NCBI GenBank assembly: GCA_040768665.1
Contig: JAXGMN010000012.1
Coordinates: 1-64,000 of the forward strand
Length of the DNA stretch: 64,000 nt
Reading direction: 5' to 3'
Origin: JABWBD01 sp040768665
GTDB lineage: Bacteria; Planctomycetota; Planctomycetia; Pirellulales; Thermoguttaceae
A program made the position numbers and the translations under genes. The notes under the pieces are model-generated. The model made no database searches, was not told where the DNA came from, and was given only the letters and a program-made list of their open reading frames with translations. Shown here in pieces: positions 37,901-45,720 of this stretch (the stretch's first letter is position 1; every line of letters begins with the position of its first letter).

Positions 37901-38947
37901 GCCGGCGCCCATGTAGTAGCCGCCCTCGCGGTAGTCCGGCGTGAAGGCGGTCTCCGAGTTGTACGTCACGAACTTCGTCTTCTCGCCGCGGTACGTGAAG
38001 ACGACTTCCTTGAACAGTCGGCGTCCGTCGAGCCGATACGTTTTCCGGATCGCCAACTCCGGAACGGACGGGTTCTCGCAGGCCAGCACGATTCGCTGGC
38101 CGGCGGCGTCGAATTCTGCGCCTGTGGCGCGGTCCTCTTTCTCACGGCCGGTGACGATTCCGAGAATCGTTTCGAGGTGATAGCGCCCCTCATTGTAGTT
38201 GACATAACGCGCGCGGGCGGATGCGTTCCAGGCGCCGACAATCTGGCCGGTGGTGGTTGAGATCGCCCAGGCCGTATCGCCGTCGCCGAGATACCAGGCC
38301 GCGTCGGTGCGGTAGGGGAACTGCCAGCGCGGGACGGCATGCGCCGGATTCTGACCCACGTCGAGCTCTTTGCCGCCGAGCATGACGATCAAACCGTCGA
38401 GGATGAGAAACTGCCCCGGGCGGTCGAACGACCGGGAGTAGAACGACATATCACTGACCTGCCCCCACGCCTTGAGCTCGGTGGTCCATTTGGAGAGGTC
38501 CAGGTCCATCTCGACGCGGTTCCACTGGCCGTCGACGATCGTCGCATAGCGGTAGATGTGTTTGCCGGCCATCCGCATGTTGAGACAGAGTCCGCCGCCG
38601 ATGTTGCCTTTGACGTAGAAGACGATGCTGTCGCCCGGTTCCGCCCCGCTGAGGTCCAGCGGCCGGTGGAGCCGGAGGCCCATGTACGGCTTGGGTTCGG
38701 GGCCCGCGACGGCGCGGACCGCGTGGTGGCCGACCTTTGCCTCGTCGGCGAGCTGAAGCTCAGCGCCGGCGGTCGCAGTCCAGCCGAAGGTCTTGGCGTC
38801 GGCCACCGTTGGCGATTCGGCAAAATCGCCGGCATTCGCCGCCGTGGCGAACACCACCGCGAACAGACAGAGGCATGCGATTGGTCGCCAGGGAGTTGAA
38901 GCACCGGCTCGATGTGCCGCCGGAAAGTCAAACGCCTCGTATCGCAT
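34583..38947 (-). CDS. giant secreted TIM-barrel glycosidase-like protein
   Basis: This open frame of 1454 codons has a strong ribosome site (GAGGAGG) before ATG 38947 and a signal peptide (LCLFAVVFATAANA). A beta-sandwich carbohydrate-binding-like region (about residues 45-200), a beta-rich middle, and a TIM-barrel-like region at about 540-780 (VKVGIYQWVLSASYESR, LDVDMIYLDDPKAVN, MLFFNCRGNPYADMN) follow, then further beta-rich modules. The barrel resembles GH36/GH31-type retaining glycosidases, with YLDDPK as candidate nucleophile region, but I cannot name the family. From about residue 1336 (after LLIWETDSIA) the text becomes Arg/Pro-rich and overlaps the PQQ relic in another frame, so the natural C-terminus has probably been replaced. 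Confidence 0.7.
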   Translation of the reverse strand: MRYEAFDFPAAHRAGASTPWRPIACLCLFAVVFATAANAGDFAESPTVADAKTFGWTATAGAELQLADEAKVGHHAVRAVAGPEPKPYMGLRLHRPLDLSGAEPGDSIVFYVKGNIGGGLCLNMRMAGKHIYRYATIVDGQWNRVEMDLDLSKWTTELKAWGQVSDMSFYSRSFDRPGQFLILDGLIVMLGGKELDVGQNPAHAVPRWQFPYRTDAAWYLGDGDTAWAISTTTGQIVGAWNASARARYVNYNEGRYHLETILGIVTGREKEDRATGAEFDAAGQRIVLACENPSVPELAIRKTYRLDGRRLFKEVVFTYRGEKTKFVTYNSETAFTPDYREGGYYMGAGFVGPLVPAPSLSEWRRVLEYQNTSKGMLLHQPRRGFSFAQIRTRVDDKFVWPWFGGAIASYTEQMNVLHYTPDGWDMSLCTSRLDPGKSTSYEEYFSIVPGGWYEFLSDHYPSKPEVREALAEIPPVPEWMADVRAVCSLGRSGILHVRRLVEATDEGSIVVLVGSWGSWGDYYVEEGLVGAHGGFITGPELKDLIHRVKAISPRVKVGIYQWVLSASYESRILAKHPEWFRLRDKDGLELSTFPGAAANFAALLSIPECYDEMLAHFDRVLSYLDVDMIYLDDPKAVNMVDWHSNEYTRDDMSYRFFLDLRRLVAKHGPDKMLFFNCRGNPYADMNYIEARSQLRDGYWRDFAGIGSCIEAFLTCRPTARIVPLYWIPSLAREYVNRTLALGWIPSLTYGDVIERRPYSQASYEMGNSSPAAGAYTPDWKVDQETLIESYLTRRPGDPGYLLSLISHEDTAKSIPVTIDLDALDLDRGGTIVVWDHVVADATRYQGRVTERLVKEVYEKTGWRLDGVTRRKLLYMGPYRGRLELRVPMEPLILHQLYVTGVRAGVYAVDHMPCNYLFSRTTGVFVEPAGGNRARNLRFNVSSQRDSAQVIAYIDRGLTLGGATVDGKDASAMWVEEGGLLCPVFTVAKGRSVLEIKTVAARAGAAAPGPVEANVAGEALEVHFPGLQKAVVSVSKDDQIFFSRMAGGRDRTFTVPLSPDRPGGSYRVAVTAGSTADGAWWHGEPLACAVEIPAASVDLNITPAQCPRIPGKDEIRPVDRTFGDVHVFRTAAFTTPTPLGGWQPNLEGLTASADAETLILEAGTTRKIMNFLGGAFAGFEIENLRKVRVQLRNTFHDAWHLRGRGDHGPGYWPSSRSFAGFVVDYHTAKGYTKRVNLAVGLLHPECSTVLPPYGKNAKFDEVYDLGPVVDAGPEKTLSLDLARYAPNGWDGRVWFSVGTDWAGSGRKLTARILAVNDAVTGQCLFPPVNGYVLLIWETDSIASKGTQRAAAEVSRFQLRRPADGPPRVRHGWNARRLVVQPDVLDVLDRLARLLHCPPGDKNVATVGHRTGENVCRAGFSIAKPAKPAVHSRREGLPAADRCQTDGKVVCLDASE

Positions 38948-40045
38948 CAGGGTTCCTCCTCTCCGGCACCGTCAACGCACAGCGACTTCGTTCACCGAGA
39001 CAGGATACCGATCACGCGTCCCGCGAGAGTTGATCGATCAACTCCGTTTGCACGTCGGGCGCAGCGCTGTCGACGGCGGCAGGCCGAGGCCAAAGGGCCG
39101 CTGGTGGACCCACGATGACCTCCTCGCCCAGGCGAACCGAATCCAAGTCATCGTGGCGTCCTCCTTCTTTGAATCTCGCCGGCCACGATCGCCGTGCCCG
39201 GCTGGACGACGTTTGCTGGAGCATCCGTCCAGTATTTCGCGGCTGCACAGTCCACGCAAGCCTGCACCACCGCGCGGCAATGCAGAGAGCCAGCAGACTG
39301 CTGTTACCGGCTTTGGGATGTGGTGCCCAAGTTGTCGATTTCTCAGAACGGAGGCACCTTGGGCACCACGCGCTTCTGGGTGGCAAAGGGACCGCGGATG
39401 GAAGGCGCGAGACTTCGCCGGTGAGTTGCATGTGTGGCCACCAAGGCTTTAATTTCCCAAATTCGAGGGTGTTCGGTGGCCACGCGCTTTTGGGTGGCAA
39501 GGCCGCGGCAAAGGCGGTGAGTGGTCGCGTTGCGCCACGGTTTGAGGCTGGGCACCTCGGGGGGGGTGCGGCGGCGAGCGATCTGAGAGCCAAAGAGCCT
39601 ATTCCCAAAATGGGAACAGGCACCTCGCAGCCGATCGCCATGACGGGAGAAAACGTACATTGCTCGGAGCCAGTCCCCGTTTTGGGATAGACTCCTGGCT
39701 GCTCACGGGAGGAAGAGGGCCTGCGAAAGCACTGCCATGGGTAAAGAGACCGAGCAGTCGCGCGTCCGCTGGTCAGGGAGGGGAGTCCGCGGGCAGAGCG
39801 GAGCCGGTTACCAGATTGTCAAAGAGCTCCGGAGCGGCATGCCGTCAAGTCGGCTGGCGCCGGTCCCGGGGGGCATGTGTTCACATGTCCATTCACCTGC
39901 GTCATTGTGGTCGATGCGGCGCGCTTCGTCAAGCGATTTCTTGAAACAGGAGCGGTAAGTCGAGGCGGGGATTGGAGTTATTACGCCGCAGCATGGCGCC
40001 GGAAGTGCGTCGCGCAGTACGGCTACGTGGAGCGGAACGCCTTGC
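38948..40045. other. degenerate region with repeat and gene fragments
   Basis: This 1.1-kb stretch holds no intact gene. On the minus strand at about 39012-39165, text of Phd-antitoxin type appears (LDSVRLGEEVIV and TELIDQLSRDA) with frame damage. The 20-mer CACGCGCTTYTGGGTGGCAA occurs at 39367 and 39481. A short hairpin TTCCCA-AAA-TGGGAA lies near 39602. The rest reads as decayed sequence. Confidence 0.45.
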
Positions 40046-40100
40046 GTGCGAATCTCGTGGCGTGTGCCGAATGGTAGCGCTGGTCGAGCCTTGGCTCCTC
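39985..40100 (+). pseudogene. fragment of a REP-associated (Y1-type) transposase
   Basis: The plus strand reads YGYVERNALRANLVACAEW, stop TAG at 40075-40077, then RWSSLG. This is the C-terminal hallmark of REP-associated tyrosine transposases (VRYVERNALRANLV-RAE-W-RWSS). Only this tail is left; the HUH catalytic region is absent. The TAG probably stands for a Trp or Asp codon. Confidence 0.6.
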
Positions 40101-40486
40101 CCACGACGATTCCCGACAAAGTCGAGCGGTTGCTTCAATCGATCGTTAGGTCGACACCGACGGAATCGACAGACCGTTGGTCCGAGCAGTGGGACCGCAT
40201 CGAGTTGCAGCTTCTCCGGTGGGAGCAGCATCCTGAAGAAGTTGAGGACGAAGGGCTTGAACCGCCGGATCGGCAAACGATCCCGCTCATTTGCGAAGTC
40301 TGCCACGCTCTGCGGGCGATGAGTCTGGAGCCCCCGCTCCGCCTCCTTCCGAATTGCGAGGCGGGGGCGGCTTTTGAATGGCGAACCGCGCCCTATCTCT
40401 GGTCGGTTGAAGTCGAACGAGATGGGACCCTGGAGCTGTCCGTCTTTCGGACGGGTCGATTGGTCACTCGCTACCGGATCGCATAA
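40046..40486 (+). CDS. hypothetical protein, first gene of a two-gene unit
   Basis: This frame of 146 codons becomes protein-like from about 40110 (IPDKVERLLQSIVRS). It has an acidic helical middle (RIELQLLRWEQHPEEVEDEG), a segment ICEVCHALRAM and a C-terminal AFEWRTAPYLWSVEVERDGT. The start is uncertain; the first 20 codons overlap the transposase fragment in another frame. It lies 22 bases before the next gene and the two resemble paired small proteins found in planctomycete genomes (from memory). Function unknown; a toxin-antitoxin-like or cassette-borne unit is one possibility. Confidence 0.5.
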   Translation: MRISWRVPNGSAGRALAPPTTIPDKVERLLQSIVRSTPTESTDRWSEQWDRIELQLLRWEQHPEEVEDEGLEPPDRQTIPLICEVCHALRAMSLEPPLRLLPNCEAGAAFEWRTAPYLWSVEVERDGTLELSVFRTGRLVTRYRIA

Positions 40487-40508
40487 TCGCCCGGTGAAGG
40501 ACGGAGAC

Positions 40509-40921
40509 ATGTCCGACGGCTCCGAACTGATCGCCGATCATGAGATTTTCTACCGGCGAATTCCTGCCGCGAGCGGTTTCTATGATCCGTTGGTCGACCC
40601 ACGCCCGTCGCCGTTGGCATTCCGCCCGACAAAGAACGACACGACCGGGCTCTCGTTATCCCGTGCGAAATACACGGCCCTGGAGACGGCGGGCAGCGGC
40701 AGGGACGGCAAGCAGTATTACGTCGCAGTCCTCCGCGCCGGCGAGTTGAGGCGGCTGGGGATGGACGTCGTTCCAGGCCGGTTGAGGGTGATCCCGGGCA
40801 CTGTGAAATCGCCGAGTTGACGTTCGCCAATCGCAAAGCCATGCCGTTCGCCGAGTGGCAGGCACTGCTGGGGAGAACAGTTGTGCTTGCGCATCCCGAA
40901 AGTGGCAAGGAACGGGCGTGA
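40509..40921 (+). pseudogene. hypothetical protein with a frameshift, second gene of the unit
   Basis: ATG 40509 (GGAG nearby) opens MSDGSELIADHEIFYRRIPA, with AKYTALETAGSGRDGKQYYV and AVLRAGELRRLGMDVVP. One base appears to be missing near 40771-40776 (GTTCCAGGCC). Restoring it gives continuous PVEGDPGHCEIAELTFANRK and EWQALLGRTVVLAHPES to TGA 40919-40921. As written, the frame ends at 40820. The homopolymer-like context means a sequencing error is as likely as a real mutation. It resembles a planctomycete protein family of unknown function. Confidence 0.55.
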
Positions 40922-41080
40922 GCTTACGAGCGCCCCTCCACAGCAGCAGTGTGATTGCCTCGCTGTTTCGAGATTTTGCGGCAAGGACTTGCGAACGATC
41001 CCCTCCGCAGCAGTGGCGTGACTGGACGGCACGCATTGCCTGTCCTCACGGCTCCAGAGACGCTTCCGCTGCGCGGTTGA

Positions 41081-41170
41081 CGTCCTCTTACAGGATACCT
41101 TTCGACGTGCGCCGGCTGTCCCACCAGACTGGCTCACGGTCGGATTGCCTGTCCTGTTCCAGCCCTGTTC
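41081..41170. repeat. about 90-bp dispersed repeat, copy 1
   Basis: This copy contains TTCGACGTGCGCCGGCTGTC, CCACCAGACTGGCTCACGGT and GATTGCCTGTCCTGTTCC. Related copies lie at 44193-44276 and 46063-46154. The surrounding 40922-41414 segment holds nothing else that I recognise. Confidence 0.65.
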
Positions 41171-41414
41171 CAGCCACGCATGGGGCACCTCGGAGTTGGA
41201 GTAGGTGGAAAAGTAATTGTGGCGGCAACAAAGAAAGCCCGCCGCCTCGGCCGTGTGCTGCACTTGGCAGTTCACGGCTGAGCCGACGGGCTCCTGTAGA
41301 TACCTGGTGTCTTGGTTCAGGCTCTTCCGATTGCCGCTTCTGGTTGCCTGATGGGCGGCTGAAGTGGTATAATGGAGAAGTTGCGGCGTCCTCACTTTCC
41401 TTGGAGTCATAGCG

Positions 41415-41651
41415 ATGGCATCTCAACAACTCGCAGATCGCGTAGCGCGTCTGGAAGCGGAGTTGATCGAATTGCGAGCGGAGGTTCATGCCTCCCGAAG
41501 AGGCATCGCCATGAATTGGCGCCGCGCGGTCCAGGAGTATGCTGGAGACGAGGATTTATTGAACGTGTTCCGGGAAGCCATGCAACTGCGGGAAGCCGAC
41601 CGGAAGCGGACCCGCCAGAACGGATCGAGGCGGAACGGGCCACAGGAATGA
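41415..41651 (+). CDS. putative antitoxin of a VapBC-like pair
   Basis: This 78-residue protein has an N-terminal coiled coil (LADRVARLEAELIELRAEV) and a basic C-terminus. GGAG precedes ATG 41415. Its TGA overlaps the ATG of the downstream PIN toxin (ATGA at 41648-41651), the usual antitoxin-toxin coupling. The coiled coil probably dimerises; a DNA-binding ribbon-helix-helix is not obvious. Confidence 0.7.
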   Translation: MASQQLADRVARLEAELIELRAEVHASRRGIAMNWRRAVQEYAGDEDLLNVFREAMQLREADRKRTRQNGSRRNGPQE

Positions 41652-42073
41652 TTGCCCTGGACACAGACCATTTGTCGGTACTGTTGGACCCAAGAAGTCC
41701 TCTCCAGTCGCATCTTATGGGGCGGCTGGAAGCCGTGGACGACGTTCTGGCGATTCCTGTGGTCAGCGTTGAGGAGCAGTTACGCGCTTGGCTCGCCCAG
41801 GTCCGCCGCGTCCGTGAAGTTCATGGGCAAATCGTGCCCTACGGCCGGCTGGTGAAAATCATTCGGTTTTTGGCCGATTGGCTCATCGCCGAGTGGAACG
41901 AACCGGCAGCCGATGCGTTTGAACGGCTTCGAGCTGCGAGAATTCGCATCGGAACACAGGACCTGAAGATCGCCGCGATCACCTTGGCGAACGATGGCTT
42001 GCTGCTGTCGTCGAATCTCCGAGACTTCCAACAGGTTCCCGACCTCAGGGTGGAAGACTGGATTTACACCTGA
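41648..42073 (+). CDS. VapC-like PIN-domain toxin
   Basis: This 141-residue PIN domain starts MIALDTDHLSVLL. The acidic metal-site residues are visible in LDTDH, VSVEEQLR, GTQDLKIAA and NLRDFQQVP. PIN toxins cleave specific RNAs, usually tRNA or rRNA, when not bound by their antitoxin. It overlaps the upstream antitoxin gene by four bases. It appears intact, unlike several other toxin genes of this island, and lies 93 bases from the IS66 insertion. Confidence 0.82.
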   Translation: MIALDTDHLSVLLDPRSPLQSHLMGRLEAVDDVLAIPVVSVEEQLRAWLAQVRRVREVHGQIVPYGRLVKIIRFLADWLIAEWNEPAADAFERLRAARIRIGTQDLKIAAITLANDGLLLSSNLRDFQQVPDLRVEDWIYT

Positions 42074-42166
42074 ACGGGAACTCGCCGGCCTTGCCGTCGA
42101 TCAGTTCGTGACGGAGTTCCTGGCCCATGTTCAGCAGCACCCCAGAAACGCGGACCGAAACTCAGC

Positions 42167-44135
42167 GTAACAGTTTAGTTTCGGAACCCCTATTGCCCCC
42201 TCCCCATCGAGAGGGTATGATCTGCGGCACCTGTTCCGCGAGCCGAAGGAGTGGCCGCCGGTGCTGTTCGTTTTCTATCCCCACCACCAGTACGGATGCC
42301 CGAACGTGGACCACTGCCCGCATCTGGGCGGTGCGGCTTTGGGATCGCTCGTCTTCGAGGCGAACGGGCAGAGCGAGTGGACCGACTCCCTGCTGCGGCA
42401 GATCGACGGGCTGCGAGAAGCGGATGCCGCCAAGTCACAGAAGATCCAGGATCTCGAGCGGAAGGTCGACGAACTCCAACTGGAATTGAAAGCGGAGCGT
42501 CAGAAGCAGTTCAAGGCCAAGAAGGAAACGGCCGCGGAGGAAGCAGAACCTGCGGCCAACCCCAAGGCCAAGAAGCCGGGAGCGCCCGTGGGACATCCGG
42601 GCTGGTTTCGGCCCCGGCCCGACCACTTCGACCGCCTCATCCTCGTGCCCGCGCCGTGCGACTGCCCTTTCTGTAAAGCGCGGGTGAAGGCGCGGCCCGA
42701 CCTGGCCCCCTACGATCACATCCAAGAGGATTGGATCGACGGCCAATACAGGGTCACCTGCTACCGGCACGAAGAAGGTCGCTGCACGCGATGTCGTCGC
42801 TGGGTGCGGCAGCCGGGGCCCGGGGAACTGTTGCGGGCGATGATCGGCCCGGAAGCTCGAGCCGCAAGCCTCTACCTGCGGTTCGACATCGGGATGACTT
42901 GCCGAAAAGTGACGCGGGCGTTTGCCGGGCTGACGAATATGGCCTTCACGCCCGCATCGCTGTTGGGATTCGAGAAACAAGCAGCGGAGTTGGCCAAGCC
43001 GTTGGCCGCCGATGTGGCCAAGAAACTGCGGGCCTGCGAGAACACGCATGCCGACGAGACCTATTGGCGTATCGGCGGTGAGTCGGGGTATGGTTGGTTC
43101 CACGGCAACGAGCACTTGGCTCACTTCCGCATTGTGCCGACGCGGAGCGGCAAGGTATCGCGTGCAATCTTGGGCGAGGATTACCAGGGGAATTTGACGA
43201 CCGATTGCTACGCCGGCTATGACGCCCACAAGACGAAATCGAAACAAAAATGCCTGGCGCACGTGAAGCGGACGGCCGAACAGTGGTACGGCCGTGTGCC
43301 GGAGGAGGCACGCGCGTCGCGAATCTTTTTCAAGTCGGTGGAACGTTGGGCGAAGAGTGGTTGCCGTTGGCATCGTAAATGGAAGACCCGTTCGGGGCCG
43401 GAGAAAGACAAGCAGGCGTCCTGGCTGCGCAAGGAGTTGGATCGACTGGAACAGATGCCGGTCGACTCGCAACGAGCTGAGAGATTGCAGAAGCGTTTGC
43501 GGCGATACCACAACGAGTGGCTGACGTTCTTGACTGACCCGAATGTTTCGCCGACCAACAACCTGGCGGAGCAAGCCTTGCGTTCCCTGGTGATCTTGCG
43601 GAAAGTCAGCTTTGGCAGCCGCACGCGTGCCGGCGCCAAGCGGATGGGGACGCTGATGACGGTGATTGAGACCGCAAAGCGTCAGGGAAAGAGCGTGCTG
43701 AAATTCTTGGGGGCATTGTTGAGCTTGCCGGCGAACCGGGCAATGCGAGCCCTTTATGCGCGGCCATAAACGCTTGCGTGTTGCTTGCCCGCACGCGTGG
43801 CGAGCGAACGAGCCACGCCGCCGCCGTGGGTGCGTCAGCGGACACTTCACCGGCCCACGGGATCGATGCTGACGCGCGCCGGCGAAGACGCATCGGCGAT
43901 CGCATGAATGAGCGAGGTCAAGTTGTGGCAACTTGATCGTCGCTTGCGGCTGCGCGCTCGTTGGCCGCACAGGCAATCGTGTATCGGGCAGCGCGCTGTG
44001 GCCCCCGCTTCGCACGACTCATTGTCATCGCGACGGTCCTGCACGAGTGCGCCGCGATCTTTCTTGCTGGCAATTTCAGTGTTGACCGGCACGCGCCCGC
44101 CCGTCAATGGCGGGGTTCCGAAACTAAACTGTTAC
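42167..44135 (+). mobile_element. IS66-family insertion sequence, complete
   Basis: Perfect 24-bp terminal inverted repeats lie at 42167-42190 (starting GTAACAG, ending GGAACCCC) and 44112-44135. They are flanked by an exact 8-bp duplication, AACTCAGC, at 42159-42166 and 44136-44143. Eight-base duplications and GTAA ends are typical of IS66. The 1969-bp element carries one transposase gene and no tnpA/tnpB, as in single-gene IS66 subgroups. About 340 bases after the transposase gene are non-coding. Confidence 0.95.
42261..43769 (+). CDS. IS66-family transposase
   Basis: This 502-residue DDE transposase opens at GTG 42261. A leucine-rich helix (about 45-80), a zinc-finger (APCDCPFCKARV and CTRCRRWV, residues about 130-180) and the catalytic domain follow: ENTHADETYWRIGG, TTDCYAGYDAHKTK, then SPTNNLAEQALRSL with the Glu. 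The frame is open upstream to about 42190 without ATG, so the true start could be earlier. No internal stop exists, so the element is probably still competent. Confidence 0.92.
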   Translation: MLFVFYPHHQYGCPNVDHCPHLGGAALGSLVFEANGQSEWTDSLLRQIDGLREADAAKSQKIQDLERKVDELQLELKAERQKQFKAKKETAAEEAEPAANPKAKKPGAPVGHPGWFRPRPDHFDRLILVPAPCDCPFCKARVKARPDLAPYDHIQEDWIDGQYRVTCYRHEEGRCTRCRRWVRQPGPGELLRAMIGPEARAASLYLRFDIGMTCRKVTRAFAGLTNMAFTPASLLGFEKQAAELAKPLAADVAKKLRACENTHADETYWRIGGESGYGWFHGNEHLAHFRIVPTRSGKVSRAILGEDYQGNLTTDCYAGYDAHKTKSKQKCLAHVKRTAEQWYGRVPEEARASRIFFKSVERWAKSGCRWHRKWKTRSGPEKDKQASWLRKELDRLEQMPVDSQRAERLQKRLRRYHNEWLTFLTDPNVSPTNNLAEQALRSLVILRKVSFGSRTRAGAKRMGTLMTVIETAKRQGKSVLKFLGALLSLPANRAMRALYARP

Positions 44136-44192
44136 AACTCAGCCGCATGAATTGAGTATTGTGTCCCCGAATTCACGACGCCGAATTCACGC

Positions 44193-44276
44193 GGCTTTGC
44201 AGGACAGCTTCCGACGTGCGATCCCGCTGCCCCACCAGACCGGCTCACGGCCGCATTGCCTGTCCTATCCAAGTCT
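44193..44276. repeat. about 90-bp dispersed repeat, copy 2
   Basis: This copy contains GCAGGACAGCTTCCGACGTG, CCCCACCAGACCGGCTCACG and GCATTGCCTGTCCTATCC. It lies just outside the right end of the IS66 element and before the BrnA-like gene. Confidence 0.65.
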
Positions 44277-44284
44277 AGGGACGC

Positions 44285-44497
44285 TCATGCTGGGCGATTC
44301 TGCATCACCGATCGCAGCGCCTCGTTGACCGCTTCGTCGGTGGGGAAGGCGGCGCGGACTTCCGGCGCCAAGAGAGCGAGGTTTGTACCTGCCCGATAGC
44401 GCTCGAAGTGCTTTCCGCGAACGGCACCCTTGAGCGTCGAGAGATCGTACTCGGGGCGGAGATCCTCGTCGTCGTGTGCAAGCTCATCCTTCTTCAT
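44285..44497 (-). CDS. BrnA-like antitoxin
   Basis: This 70-residue acidic protein starts MKKDELAHDDEDLRPEYDLS and ends with VRAAFPTDEAVNEALRSVMQ, a ribbon-helix-helix-like tail. It follows the BrnT-like toxin with a 14-base overlap. BrnA antitoxins bind BrnT and repress their own operon. The longer in-frame start at 44533 is less likely. Confidence 0.7.
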   Translation of the reverse strand: MKKDELAHDDEDLRPEYDLSTLKGAVRGKHFERYRAGTNLALLAPEVRAAFPTDEAVNEALRSVMQNRPA

Positions 44498-44756
44498 ATT
44501 GTTTTCTCTCCCTGCGAGTTGCAGTTCGCGCACTGATGATTCTTGTGCGGTCGTCGCGGTCCGTATGTGAAACCACCAGCAACCGACCTGCGCTGGAGTG
44601 GCCGAAGGTCAAAAAACGATCTTCATCTTCCGAGTGGTCGGGGTCGTTATAGGTAATGGCCAAAGGATAGCCGAACACGGTCGCCGCCTCCTGGAAAGAG
44701 ACGCCGTGTTTGCTCACGTTCCTTGCAGCCTTCTCGGGATCCCACTCGAATTCCAT
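44484..44756 (-). CDS. BrnT-family (DUF497) toxin
   Basis: This 90-residue protein has the DUF497 signature FEWDPEKAARNVSKHGVSFQ, then DPDHSEDEDRFLTFGHSS, LLVVSHTDRDDRTRIIS and ARTATRRERKQYE. BrnT is a RelE-fold ribonuclease that inhibits translation. Toxin-first gene order with overlap to the BrnA-like gene matches known brnTA operons. All core motifs appear intact. Confidence 0.88.
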   Translation of the reverse strand: MEFEWDPEKAARNVSKHGVSFQEAATVFGYPLAITYNDPDHSEDEDRFLTFGHSSAGRLLVVSHTDRDDRTRIISARTATRRERKQYEEG

Positions 44757-45094
44757 TACCTCATTTTACATTGCCCTAAAGGACAGAACAACTGTCCTGC
44801 CAGCCGCCTGCAGGGGCACGGATAACTCACTCGCCGGCTTCCTTTGCCGAGGAGATCGCGAAAGGGCGAAAAGGCGAAAAAGGACCGCGAGACCGGCGGG
44901 CGCTCTTCGGTTTGTTTCGAGCTTTCGCTTTTTTCGTGATCCTCACGTCCTCAGCAGACTCCGAAAACCGCTTGTCTTTGCCCGCCTCGCAGACGTGTGG
45001 AAGCTGAGCTTCATGTGTCCTCCTCGGCAAGTTCCCGAAAGATCGGATGCATCCAGGCCGGGGCGAGCTTGATGTCCTTGATGAAGGACGGCGA
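44757..45094. other. 338-base region without a confident gene
   Basis: A minus-strand open frame covers it, but the composition (Lys/Arg/Ser-rich) and lack of a recognisable domain make it doubtful. A short in-frame text, APAWMHPIFRELAEEDT (minus, ending near 45013), is protein-like and may be the tail of a lost small gene. Confidence 0.35.
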
Positions 45095-45446
45095 TCATTC
45101 ATCATTTGCCGTGGATTCCATCGACTCATCGATCTCCTTCCGTGTGAGGAAGCGGCGTTGAGCCCGCCGAACTCTCAAGATGCGGACGTTCTGGCCATCG
45201 ATCGTGAAAACGACCCGAAAGACGTATGGCTTTCTCCCGAACAGGAATTCGCGAAGTTCCACGTCCACCTTCGAGTTCTCCCTGGCAAAGGGGCAACGCT
45301 CGGGACGATTGCGCAACGTGCTCAATGCCTGGTGGAAGCGGTCGAGCCAACGTGCCGCAGTTTCCGGCGCATTCTCCGCAGCCCGAGCATAGGCATCTTC
45401 CAAGTCCTCACTTGGCGAGGCGCTGGAGAACGACGCGGCACTGCAT
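45095..45446 (-). pseudogene. RelE/ParE-family toxin with a frameshift
   Basis: ATG 45446 opens MQCRVVLQRLAK and then hits TGA. In the next frame the sequence continues as EDLEDAYARAAENAPETAAR, the usual second helix of RelE/ParE toxins, followed by RPERCPFARENSKVDVELRE, FGRKPYVFRVVFTIDGQNVR and ILRVRRAQRR to TGA 45095. Removing one extra base at 45410 restores the whole protein. The toxin is therefore inactive as written. Confidence 0.7.
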
Positions 45447-45449
45447 GGC

Positions 45450-45720
45450 TTATGGCAGGCGGTGCTTCTTGCGGAGAGAGGTAAACGCGTCGTCCAGCGG
45501 CACGCCTCCATCACCCGCTCGCTACTCGGCGACCGCTTCGTTGACGGCGGCGAGATCCTCATCTTGTTCTTCCAGGGCGCGCAATGCTTCGCGGAGCAGG
45601 TCGTCTTCGGATGGGTACTGGCCGGAGGCCATCCGTGCACCGACGGCTTGCTGAATGTCTGGGGGAAAGGGATATCGCAATCGTGAAATCTCGCGAGTGC
45701 TGACTGTAGATACGGAAAAG
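45450..45720 (-). pseudogene. ParD-like antitoxin with an in-frame TAG
   Basis: The minus frame reads FPPDIQQAVGARMASGQYPS, DDLLREALRALEEQDEDLAA, VNEAVAE and TAG at 45522-45524, then RAGDGGVPLDDAFTSLRKKH to TAA 45450-45452. Relatives have Trp at the TAG (AEWRAGD), so TGG to TAG is likely. No ATG is present at the expected N-terminus. It directly precedes the broken toxin, so the whole module is dead. Confidence 0.65.
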
